The notes beneath the pieces are model-generated. The model was not told the DNA's origin, ran no database searches, and saw only the letters and a list, made by a program, of their open reading frames with translations. 64,000 bases of DNA from Zopfochytrium polystomum (Eukaryota > Chytridiomycota > Chytridiomycetes > Chytridiales > Chytridiaceae): positions 434,001 to 498,000 of the forward strand of contig JAIVFJ010000019.1 of NCBI GenBank assembly GCA_025765615.1. The letters are read 5' to 3'. Position numbers and translations under genes: made by a program. Of this stretch, positions 47,402-56,761 are shown piece by piece. The first letter of the stretch is position 1, and each line of letters starts with the position of its first letter.

Positions 47402-49008
47402 TCCGTACGTTGAGCAATGCTCATCTCGCGTTTCTTTTTTTCATTCTGCCGTTGCTCGAGTGATTTGTCGTCACGTTGTGTATTTTGTTTCTTCCCCTTC
47501 TTTTATTGTGCAAGTTGCTGGGTGCCCTCAGTCCGTCTGTGGTCAGTCAAGCAGTCTCTGCCAGTGCCGTGCTTTCGTTTAGTATTTTTCCCTTCTTTGT
47601 TTTTGGTGTGTTGTTTTTTGAAGCCGACGGTTCCGTTGTTTCTTTCGCCCTCTCAGACCGTGCGGACGATGCCTTTCTTGTTGTCATTTGAATAGAGTGT
47701 CATTTGGCAGCTTGCAAAGGAACTTGCGTGCAGATGAATTTTCGCTGACAAATGCTGTGGAATTTTGGAACCGAGAATTGGAACAACCCCCCAATTAGCC
47801 TCCAGTCTTCGTCCAAATGTGAAAATGCAATGAAAGCCAATAACAGGCTATTTCTCACCTGATCCACAAAGTATCCCAATGAGCAGTTGAATACCGATAA
47901 CGACAGGGGCGATCAGTGTCGACTGGCGGGGCCCACGGGCCAGTAAGAGAGGAAGCAGAAGGGCGCTCCCAAGGGCGCAACCAACCGCCTGAATGAATAG
48001 AGAGTATAGTTTTGGATCGATCCTCTCAATTTTTTGGATAGCGTACCTGCCCGCTGCACAGGACCGGCCCCGACTCCTCCTTGCCCTCAGACTCCTCGAT
48101 GATGTATCGTTCAGTTCAGCCAGCGCACGACCCACTGGAGCGAAACCCCCTTTGGCACCAGCCAAGATGGCGGCGGCGAACTCGACGGCGCGGCAGCTGC
48201 CGTAGCTGCAGCAGTTCGCCCTGTTTGTATGGAGAGCCAATGCTCTCAGACAGATTGGTCTTGTTTAGAGTGCAGAACACACCCCTTTACTTGTACCCTA
48301 TATGAACGAGGTTCGACCTGAGGTAGAACTTGAAGAGCTTTGCAGGTCAAGGTAGAGGGGTATGGTGACTCAGATAAGAATAATGGTTTTTGTTTGTTGT
48401 ATTCGAGGGTAGAGAGAGAGAGCAGGCAGATGTGATCAGGATCTGGGATGATGCTTCTCTGGAGCTGCTGGGGCTCCCCCTTTTATACCGCAGGTGGTCT
48501 CAGGAATCAGACTTTTGTGATAGCCTTTGGCCCTGGGAGATAGAGTTTAGACTTTGAGGAGTCCTATCAAATTGCTAGACTGAAGAACACTGATGTGGTC
48601 TACCCAGGCTGGGGATCGAAACCAACTCTAAGCACTCGTACAGTGTCAGAGATTGGGAGAAGTGTAGGTAACACTGGGACGAGCCCTAATGCCATCTTAA
48701 CTCATCTTTGCTCTTGAAGACAGGTCAGAGGATCTTAAAAGGTGTAGGTAATGTGTGCAAACTCCAACACACCAGAGGTGGTTCACTTTGTGTTAGCTGG
48801 TGGGCTGTGGATGACCCAGGGGGTGTGCATAAAGACAGTCCAGCGCAGCAATCTTGCAGGCGAATTTTGAATTTAAAAGAAAGAAACAAAGGCAGCAAAA
48901 TGTTTATCAGGCAGAATGAGTAGCTGCTGTGGGACCAAGGTGGAGCTCACGCTGGGCCAGGCAGAGGGCGGAGCAAGGCATCAGTAACCAACCAGGAGAG
49001 AATGCAAC
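47402..49008. other. 3' region and start of a low-homopolymer island
   Basis: After the bZIP 3' region the base composition becomes balanced and long homopolymers disappear. A B-box-like TTCGATCCCC lies on the minus strand near 48605-48625. No gene is supported apart from the weak candidate at 47860-48240. Confidence 0.35.
47860..48240 (-). CDS. Possible membrane-protein exons, unresolved
   Basis: On the minus strand a hydrophobic stretch (AVGCALGSALLLPLLLARGP, then LIAPVVIGIQLLIGILCGSG) is preceded by a good acceptor (CATTCAG) and followed by a GTGAGA donor at about 47858. An upstream segment ending CSGQ could splice to it in phase, but I find no ATG and no downstream exon. It may be part of a small membrane protein, a decayed gene, or chance. 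Confidence 0.22.
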
Positions 49009-49120
49009 GCTCTGGGTGAGAGTCGAATTCTACGACCTTCAGATGTCTGTGTAGTACACCTGTGTGAATTGAGGCTTGCAGGTATGAGACCGACGCTTTA
49101 ACCAACTAAGCCACCAGAGC
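49009..49120 (-). tRNA. tRNA-Met(CAT)-like, intron-containing, T-stem damaged
   Basis: Acceptor GCTCTGG pairs with CCAGAGC. The D-stem GCTT/AAGC is perfect. The anticodon arm is TCGGT-CTCATA, an intron of about 40 nt, then TCTGA, with anticodon CAT and T33. The 3' half of the T-arm is normal (TTCGACT, CTCAC), but the 5' strand reads GTAGAA instead of GTGAG. This suggests a one-base change or insertion, so it may be a pseudogene or tRNA-derived repeat. Confidence 0.55.
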
Positions 49121-49337
49121 CTCCTCAACAATGCGGCACTCAAACAATTCTACTTGCTAACAAGCCTGGAAACTGCGCATTGCAACTGATTGTGGGTAAG
49201 TCGGAGCCTGCAAACTTGCCAGCAGCTTTGGCTGAGCACGGCGCTCCTAGTAGGGCCGTGCCCGAGGCCTGGAGCAGATGCTCCTGTTGCACATTGTAGG
49301 CGCCGTTGTGGCCCTCTAGAGTCTAGATAAGAGCAAT

Positions 49338-49409
49338 TCCCAGATTGCCTAACGGGTAAAGATTCCGCCCTTCCACGGCGCGATCGGCGTTCTATTCCTC
49401 ATCTGGGAA
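49338..49409 (+). pseudogene. tRNA-like sequence, Gly(TCC) anticodon, degenerate
   Basis: A perfect seven-pair acceptor (TCCCAGA/TCTGGGA) and a recognisable anticodon loop CTTCCAC on a four-pair stem. The D-stem and T-stem do not pair properly. Probably a decayed tRNA gene or a tRNA-derived repeat. Confidence 0.45.
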
Positions 49410-50214
49410 GTGTAAGCGCTCTTCTCTGAGTGAGTGAATAAAGTGCTGGGCAAGTGTGACTGGCACAGGGTAAAAACCTCTCCTATATTATCTGCTTGAG
49501 CAGAGGAGGAGGAAAACTGTTTTTACCAGGTTTCTGTTCCACTAATTACTTGGAGTATTTATCAACTGCGCAAACCAGTACCTGGGCCTGCATTGGCGGT
49601 GGCTCGCTCTCCCATTGGCATCGTGAGAATGATAACTGACATTCACAAGAGGTTCGGGTCTGTCTTGTGCCTCTTGCTGCTAACCAGTCAGTTCTGCCTA
49701 ACAGGAGGAACCAGCCATCTGTTGCCTACTGGTGGTTGGTTGGTTGTGCCACTGTCATGTCCTGACGCCTTGAATCGTCATATTTCTGTGCTTCTTCCTG
49801 GGGAACCTGATTGTCACCTATGACGTTGGCCCAACCCCAACTTGTTCAGTGTGCAAGCACCTGGGATTGTTGAAAGCACAGAACCCCCCTTTTCAGGACA
49901 AGAAAACACTTCCAACTGACCAACAAGTCGTCACCTCCCACACCTGCGCCTCGCTGTCTGCCATGGGCCCATCAGGGCCCCAGCCACCGGACTTAGAAGG
50001 AGGACATGAAAAGAAAGCCACATGGCTCAGTCAGTGTTGAAGCTGCAGCATACACTCACTCATCTGCATCGGTTCCAGGCAGTTCCTCATCCTCAACTGA
50101 ATTGCTTATTTGTTTGCTTCAATGTTGTATTGACAATCAAAGCTGGAGATAAATGGCTAGATGTTACGTACCAGTAGCGAATTTCTTTAAATGTGCAGAG
50201 TATGCGCTCATGCA
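49410..50214. other. Island between tRNA sequences
   Basis: Unique-looking balanced-composition DNA. ORFs of 60-76 codons show nothing recognisable. No gene is supported. Confidence 0.35.
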
Positions 50215-50296
50215 GACAACGTGGCCGAGCGGTTAAGGCGACAGACTAGAAATCTGTTACGGTTTCCGTGCGCAGGTTCGAGTCCTGCCGTTGTCG
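50215..50296 (+). tRNA. tRNA-Ser(AGA)
   Basis: A complete class II tRNA. The acceptor GACAACG/CGTTGTC is perfect, the D-arm holds TGGCCGAGCGGTTAAGGCG and the anticodon loop is CTAGAAA (anticodon AGA, T33). A long variable arm and a T-arm with GGTTCGAGTCC follow, and the discriminator is G, as for serine tRNAs. No intron. Sequence just downstream is T-rich, fitting a Pol III terminator. Confidence 0.95.
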
Positions 50297-50924
50297 ATAG
50301 GGAGTTTTTTTTGGTCAACATCCGTCCCCACGAAATGTTCTTAAATTCCTTTATTTTCCTTCAATTCTGTTTTGATTTGGTTTAATTCAATTTTTCAGGC
50401 CGGACAGCTTGGCCTTTCGAAATTGCGAATCAAGCTGAATGGAAAAAAAGCCCTCCTTACAAACAAACTGGTCCCAAATTACTGATTTTATAAAGATTTT
50501 TGTATAAGAAAGTTGAATGTCCGATTTGATTTGTGCGTGGCGGCTGATCGGTTGCTGCAGGCCTGGGCCAGGCAGTGCGAACAAGTCTCTTCTTTGGGGA
50601 GCCTTGGGGAATAGGTCCTTGCCAGCAGAGCTTGGCTTGCCAAAACCACCTTCATCTTCTCAATCAATCAAATCCCAATCCCAGGCATCAGATGTCTTCT
50701 TGGCTGCAGGCTGGGCTGATGGTTTGAGGTAAGATGAACAACTTATGGACATGCAGAACATGCAGTTTAAGCACGCTGCATATGCAGCCACTGCTGTGTT
50801 GGTGTTGAAGGCTCAGGCTAGTGTGGGGTGCAGAAGTTTGGGGTTGGCAAGGAGCATGTCAAGGAGTGCTTGCCACCAGCTGGATGAAAGTGCAAACTTT
50901 GATCCAATCCAATCCAATCCAATC

Positions 50925-50958
<34 letters not shown>

Positions 50959-51136
50959 GAAGAAACAAAAGCAAAACCCTCCCAAAGTCCAATCTGACCA
51001 TGATTGCCACAGCTCCAAAAGCTAACCAAGAAAGAAACACCATAGGAAATTCTCAAAGTCAAGCTGGACGCTGCCCAGTGGGATTTCTTGCTTTCAGGAG
51101 TGGGAGAGCACAACAGCGTTACCCCATTAGGGTCAA
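50297..51136. other. Intergenic between tRNA-Ser and tRNA-Arg-like gene
   Basis: T8 Pol III terminator-like tract just after the tRNA. AATCC tandem repeats run directly into an A-tract (about 50903-50955), which resembles the tail of a retroposed element. No gene is supported. Confidence 0.4.
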
Positions 51137-51207
51137 GCCCATGGTGGGGATTGAACCCACGATCTCTCCCTTAGGGGGGGAACGCAATACCACTTTGCTA
51201 CACGGGC
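51137..51207 (-). tRNA. tRNA-Arg(CCT)-like with C at position 33
   Basis: All four stems pair: acceptor GCCCGTG/CATGGGC, D-stem GCAA/TTGC, anticodon stem TTCCC/GGGAG and T-stem GTGGG/CCCAC with loop TTCAATC. The anticodon loop reads CCCCTAA, giving anticodon CCT, but the near-universal T33 is a C. The loop sits in a C7 run, so a base-call error is possible. Otherwise an odd or inactive tRNA-Arg gene. Confidence 0.6.
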
Positions 51208-51899
51208 CTGGGCACTACTTTTACTGTTGGGAGTACTCACCTTCGTCGAAACTTTCTTCCAGTTAGCTATCAAACTGAGAATTATTGGTCCGAAAGAAAC
51301 CAATTAAAAAAAATCTTTTTGATAAATATAATAAGCAGGTAAATAGGTGGATTGAAATTGAACGCACTTTCCTTCCCAAGTGGACATGCAATGCTGGAAT
51401 CAGCTGGATATTGCCAGAGGCCAAGCATAGGCCCCCAGTTTCAAATACAGCAGCAATCGGAATGAATGAGTGGATCCAATCCTTTTCGCAATTGTATCCA
51501 GTAGACCGAGTCCTGCCCCTGCAAAATGAAGGGGAGGCTGGACAGCTCCACCACACAGACACCTTTCACGCGAAAGCAAACCACAGAACAATGTAATGAC
51601 ATGATGAAGTCAAATCCTCGACACAAATAGGGTGACCGATCCACAACTTTAATACCGCCCTCACGCACTTTGCTGCCTTTTGGATATTTCCAGAGTGCTT
51701 TAACGGGAAATGTATTGTCCTTGCGAAGGGAGCGCAATGGCCGCGGCAAGGTAGCAAGTGCACGCTTCCAGCACTTAAAAAAGCAATGAAGATTGGCAGC
51801 TCCTGTGTGAACCCCGAGGAAAAGCAAAGAGAGAGAGAGAGAGTGAGAGAGTGAGTGAGCACCGATTTCTCGAAGCGTGGGGCGTTTGGAGCCATTTTT
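51208..51899. other. Intergenic before the SDR gene
   Basis: No recognisable exon. A GAGA/GAGT repeat lies at 51828-51862 near the 3' end of the SDR gene. Confidence 0.4.
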
Positions 51900-52637
51900 T
51901 CAGTAGGAGAACGCAATCCCGCCTGAAGCGCCAATGCTCTGGCCGGTGATCCACCTGCTCTTTGGATCCAACAGAAAAACGATCGCCGCCGCCACGTCCT
52001 CGGGCTTGCCAATCTCCCCAAACGGAGTCATCTTCGCGGCCGCCTCCTCAGACACCGTCGTCATGTCCGTCTTTGTGATCCCCGGCAGCACCGCGTTGAC
52101 CCTGATCTTCCGCGGACCCAGCTCCACCGCCAGCGCCCGCGTGTACGCGTCCATCGCCCCCTTGGACGCCGTGTACGTCGTGCGGTGCGGGAACGGAACC
52201 CGCGTCATCGCAGACGACACGTTCACCACGCTGCCGCCGTCCGCGATGTGGCGTACCGCCGATGCCGTCACGTACAGGAACGAAAACACGTTCGCATCGA
52301 TCGTTCGCCGAATTTGCTCGGGTGTGGTTGTCGCGATCGGCGCGGGCTCGTAGACGCCCGCGTTGTTGACCAGTCCCGTGATCGTGCCGAAACGTGCGAC
52401 CGTCTCGTCAATTAGCTTGGCAGCGCCTTCCGGGGTGGACACGTCGGCCTGGATCGCGAGCGCGGCGCCGGCGCCGAGGGCGACGAGCTCGGAGACGAGG
52501 CTGGCGGCGGATGCCGAGGAAGTGTTGTAGTTGATGACGATGGCGGTGGAGGGCGCGGAGATCTGCCTTGCGGTGGCTGCGCCGATGCCTTTGGCGCCGC
52601 CGGTGATGATGATGACGCGCTCGAAGGTGGAGGCCAT
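51900..52637 (-). CDS. Short-chain dehydrogenase/reductase (SDR), classical type
   Basis: Single-exon gene of about 245 residues starting MASTFERVIIITGGAKGIGA. It has the NAD(P)-binding TGGAKGIG motif and the LVNNAGVYEP segment. The catalytic Ser lies in VVNVSSAMTRVPF and the YxxxK in TTYTASKGAMDAYTRALAVE. After these come LGPRKIRVNAVLPGITKTDM, and the C-terminus GEIGKPEDVAAAIVFLLDPK with GQSIGASGGIAFSY. All catalytic residues (Asn, Ser, Tyr, Lys) are present. The sequence after the second strand (VINYNTSS) lacks an acidic residue, hinting at NADP. Closest in feel to FabG-like 3-oxoacyl reductases and related fungal or bacterial SDRs; substrate cannot be told. The lack of introns, among intron-rich neighbours, may mean horizontal acquisition. 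Confidence 0.92.
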   Translation of the reverse strand: MASTFERVIIITGGAKGIGAATARQISAPSTAIVINYNTSSASAASLVSELVALGAGAALAIQADVSTPEGAAKLIDETVARFGTITGLVNNAGVYEPAPIATTTPEQIRRTIDANVFSFLYVTASAVRHIADGGSVVNVSSAMTRVPFPHRTTYTASKGAMDAYTRALAVELGPRKIRVNAVLPGITKTDMTTVSEEAAAKMTPFGEIGKPEDVAAAIVFLLDPKSRWITGQSIGASGGIAFSY

Positions 52638-53838
52638 CTCCTGTGCCGGGTGAACGCGGGACTGTCTGTTTCTGTAGGTGTTCAAATTCGGTTTTCCGCC
52701 AAACACTGTTTTTCCGTTGGCCGAAATTTTTTGTGGCGAAGTGTCGGAAATGTCAACTCACATAAAAATTCGCGGCCACAGACCACCTCCCCAAGGCCAC
52801 ACCTACGCCAACCTTCCATCCTCCAGCAATCATATCTGCAAATTATCGAGCTTTCTCTCTTTTTGGCTGTTGTTGGAACATTCTGCTAAAACAGCAGCGA
52901 AGGAAAACCAAAATTAAAACAATCGTTCCTTTTTTAGGCCTTTCCAAACTCTCAAGCAGCAAAACGCCAAAATCACTCAAAAGGAAATCAAAGTTAGTGT
53001 GGTGAACTGGAGCGAGAGTGCCGAAGAGGAGGAACTATGAAACCATTAGAGGCGAGACGCACTGGTTACAAAGACTTCTCAAAGTAGACTGAGCAATGAC
53101 GGCCTGTCGGCTTCCATAGTCTGCGTTGGGTATCGCATTCCAGCCACCGTAAACGCCGTCAATCATATGGCGGATAGCCTGTCCTCATCATGACCAGTCA
53201 GCACACCACGGCGGCCCAATTCGCGGCGCCTCGATATCGGGTGGTGGGTCGGCCACTGGGTTGACCATATGTTTGATGAGAATGAAGGCGTATAAGCTCG
53301 GCGCACCGCTTTTCTTTTTTCTCTTTTGCACCACAGTTGGGGTGGTGAAACAAAATGGATGAAGAAAACCAGGATGGGTGAGGCTGTGGCGGGGAAATGT
53401 GCGAAAGGAACGGAAAGATCAACTAAACAGGAAAAAAAAAAAAAAAAGAAAGAAAGAAATTAAGGAAACAGGAAAAGGGCAGAGGTTCTGGCAGTCCGAC
53501 GCAAGCAGAAACGGACAGCTGCCGCCGGTCGGGAGTCGGAGTTGTGCTCCCTTGCAGGAAAGAAGAGCAAGACACCACCACCCACAGCCACAACCGACCT
53601 TGTTTCCTTTTTTGGGCGGATTAATAAAAAATGCTGCCAAATATGGAACGGTTGGGAAAGACAGCGTAGGAGAGGAAAAAGAGGCCGGCCGGACAGACAA
53701 TCTATCAAATATCATCCCTTCGCGCAAACGATCATCACTATATTACTTGTTTATAATGGATTAGCCCCACCGCACCAACCCCCACGTCCCGTTCATTTCT
53801 CTCTCTTTCGCAAGCACACCAGCAAATAACTCTCAGAG
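52638..53838. other. Intergenic between divergent SDR and tyrosinase genes
   Basis: About 1.2 kb with no supported exon. An A-tract followed by AAAG repeats lies at 53432-53460. Presumably holds both promoters. Confidence 0.4.
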
Positions 53839-54168
53839 ATGTGGCGGCGGCGGCTCCCCTCTGCCTCCCCTTCCTTCTTCTCTCTAAGCGCCGCCGCCGT
53901 TACTGCGCTCGCCGCCATTGCCGTGGCGTTCCTCGTGGGCGCTGCCCCCGCTGCTGCCGACTGCACCAACCCTACGGTGCGGAGGGAGTGGTCGAGCCTG
54001 TCGTCGTCGCAAAAGTCCCAATGTGAGTACAAAGACGAGACATTGTGCAGTCGTTGTTGGGGAGACCGCACGGTTTGTCAACCGAGCCATAACTACTGCT
54101 AATCGGACGCTCCCTCTCCTCCATCTCTCTCCCACTCGATGCCGCACATATCCCGCTCCTCTCTCTCT

Positions 54169-54205
<37 letters not shown>

Positions 54206-56270
54206 CATGTAGATATCAACGCCATCAAGCAGCTCTCCAAGAGGCCCCTTTCCGGCCAGGGCATGGACGCCTCCACTCCAATCACGGACTACTCCACTCT
54301 CTCGCTCGGCGACTTCACCGCAACCCACTCTGCTAAAGCCTTTTACGCTCACGGAAATGCACAGTTCTTCCCGTACCACCGCGCGATGCTCTGGAACTTT
54401 GACCAAGCTCTGCAAACCGTTGGCTGGAAAATCGGTCCGGTTTACTTTGACTGGGCGCTGTACTCTCAGGTGCTTATGTGTGGGCGGGGGAATTTCACTC
54501 TGTAGTGTCACATGAGCGATACGCGCGGGCTCGAAACTAACCTTGCTTCATCAGTCGTGGGACAAGAGCGACTTGTTCTCCTCGGCGTACGCCGGAACCT
54601 GGACATCGTCAGCGGCCGACTGCCTCGCCGACGGCCCCTTCAAGCGCGGCGACTACAACGTATCCCTAAACCCGCCGACTGCGACAGCGAGTATCGAAAA
54701 CACATACGTGACTCGAGTCTACAACGGCGACTCCACCTGCCTTCGCCGGAACTCTCACGTCGGCAGTGCTCTCAACGACCCCGTTTCGCTTCTGCTCTGG
54801 TACGGAACAGCCGGGACGTACTCAGACTTTCGTAGCGCCAGCGGTGTGGACGATAGATTCAACTGGCACTCGACTGTCCACGAGACGTTTGGTGGTGACG
54901 GCGATATGGCAAACCCGTACTTCAGTCCGAAGTATGTTATCCATCTCTTGCATATTTCTATCGCTGACATCATCCCACCCTCATAACTGGATTGCAGCGA
55001 TCCGCTCTTTTACTGTAAGTGGCGTTGTTTCCATCTCTTCCCAGCCTTCACCAATTCCTGACCACTTTTGACCATCCCAAAGTTCACCATGGCATGGTAG
55101 ACAAAGTAAGCGAAAAGCCCCCCTCGAATCATTCCCAATGTCAGCTACACACTGACAAAACGAAAAACACACCAGATCTGGTTCAAATGGCAGAGCATCT
55201 GCGACGAGTACCGCACATCGTACACCGGCAGCCTCAACTCTGGAGGCCAAGCCTCGCTCAACGAAGTCCTCGACTCGTGGTACATTGAAGCCCAAGACGT
55301 AATCGACACTCGCTCCGGCAAGCTCTGCTACATTTACGAAAAAACCGCGAGCGACATCCCGTTCACCGCACCGACGTGCCCGGGTGGTGGGGCGCCGAAT
55401 TTGGACCCCTGGGCCGAGAAAGGGTCCGTGGACGTCACCGACAAGGCTGCCAACGACTCTGCAACCCCGCCCGCCCCCGTCGACTCGTCGCAGTGGCTCA
55501 CCCAGCTCGTCCAGGCGCTCCTCCCTCTCGGCAGCGGCAAATCAAAGTCCCGCAGGGACGACGCGGCCGCAGCGTCCGCCGTCGCCGTCGTCGCCGCCAA
55601 CGCCACGGTAAATTCCACGGCCAACGCCAACGCCACCGAATCCACGACGGCGACGTTCGACCCCCTCGCATGGACCGCCAACGTCACCGTCGCACCCGAC
55701 AAACGCAGCGTCGTCCTCCACGGCGTCACCCTCGACGTCCCCACCGGGTACGTCCTCGACAAAATCTTCCCCCGACACATCCTCGTCCGAAAAGTCGCCC
55801 TCGCCGACGTCGCCAACGACGGTCGCGACCAGTTCAAAGTTGTCACGCTCGTCGCCGCCGCGCGGAACGGTACCGTGCCGGACGTGTGGACGCCGCCGTC
55901 GACGGAGGACGGAGAGCTGGAGGAGTCGGAGGAAGAAAGGGCCGAGAGGGAGGAGATTTTTAAACTCTTTGACCCCATCGCGGAGCACCAGGCCGCCACC
56001 GCCGCCGCCGCCGCCGCCACTGCCACCGAGGCGGATGCGGCGGCGGTGGACGCACCAGCAGTCGCGCCGACCGTCGTCGACAGCCTCGCGATGCCCGCGT
56101 TCCTCACCCCCGCGCAGCTCGAAAAGTGGATGATCGACCCCGTCGGGTACCGCCTGTGGGAGAACCGCGTCCGCAAGGTCGTCCACTACTACAACACCGA
56201 CCCGCGGTCGCAGTCGCCGGCGGTGGTCAAGGCGAGGGAGCTCGCGGCGGCGGAGGGGGTTGCATTGTGA
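53839..56270 (+). CDS. Secreted tyrosinase (type 3 copper) with C-terminal extension
   Basis: Oxidises phenols to quinones, e.g. in melanin synthesis. Exons: 53839-54022, 54213-54469, 54555-54931, 54998-55014 (17 nt), 55083-55105 (23 nt) and 55176-56270, all in phase. A signal peptide is seen at about residues 12-42 (AAVTALAAIAVAFLVGAAPA). The copper A region is ATHSAKAFYAHGNAQFFPYH, with its third histidine at PYHRAMLWNFDQAL. The copper B region is FNWHSTVHETFGG and, across the two microexons, PYFSPNDPLFYFHHGMVDKI. The six ligand histidines appear present. After about residue 350 there is an extension with an Ala/Thr-rich linker, a small beta-like domain (VVLHGVTLDVPTGYVLDKIF), an acidic stretch and a helical end (PAQLEKWMIDPVGYRLWENR). 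This could be a removable C-terminal lid as in other fungal tyrosinases. A C-tract of over 30 bases precedes the second exon. Confidence 0.92.
54170..54204. repeat. C homopolymer in tyrosinase intron 1
   Basis: A run of about 35 C just before the 3' splice site. Similar C-runs occur at 12257-12281 and 33877-33904. Confidence 0.95.
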
Positions 56271-56761
56271 GATGAGAGCGTCTGGGAAGACTGGATTGAC
56301 TATATGGAAAGTGTGTGGTGTATCGGTTCGCTTGTGATCTTCTTGCAATTGATTAGTCCCTTTGGAGGTTGCTGCATGGAGAAGACGGATAGAAAGAAGT
56401 AAAAAGTACGTGGTGTTGAGATATGGCAAAATAGAGCGCCTGCTACAATGAGAGTATTTGCTACGCTCCATTGCCCTCGCTTGCGTCGAAGGGTAGTTTT
56501 CGCACTTTATGAATACTGCCAATCGGTCGGTTGGGGAGAAGGAAACCGTTGAAACCTCCAAAAAAAAAAAAAAAAACAGACTTTTTCTTTTGGTTCAAAG
56601 TGATAATGCAATGGTCCTTTAATTGCTGTTGCTCTTTGTATCTCTGTCAGTAAAAATTCCATTTTTACTCCATCTACCCTCTCCTTTTGTTTGTCCGTTC
56701 ACTATAACCTTTCCTCCTCAAAATTGCTACGTCACTTTGCACCATTCACCACGATCCATCG
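56271..56761. other. Intergenic, convergent 3' ends
   Basis: 3' regions of tyrosinase (+) and the polytopic membrane protein (-). A16 tract near 56560-56576. No gene. Confidence 0.4.

Noticed and set aside
48560..48660. Possible fifth tRNA (B-box-like TTCGATCCCC on the minus strand)
   Set aside because: No acceptor or D-stem pairing could be found.
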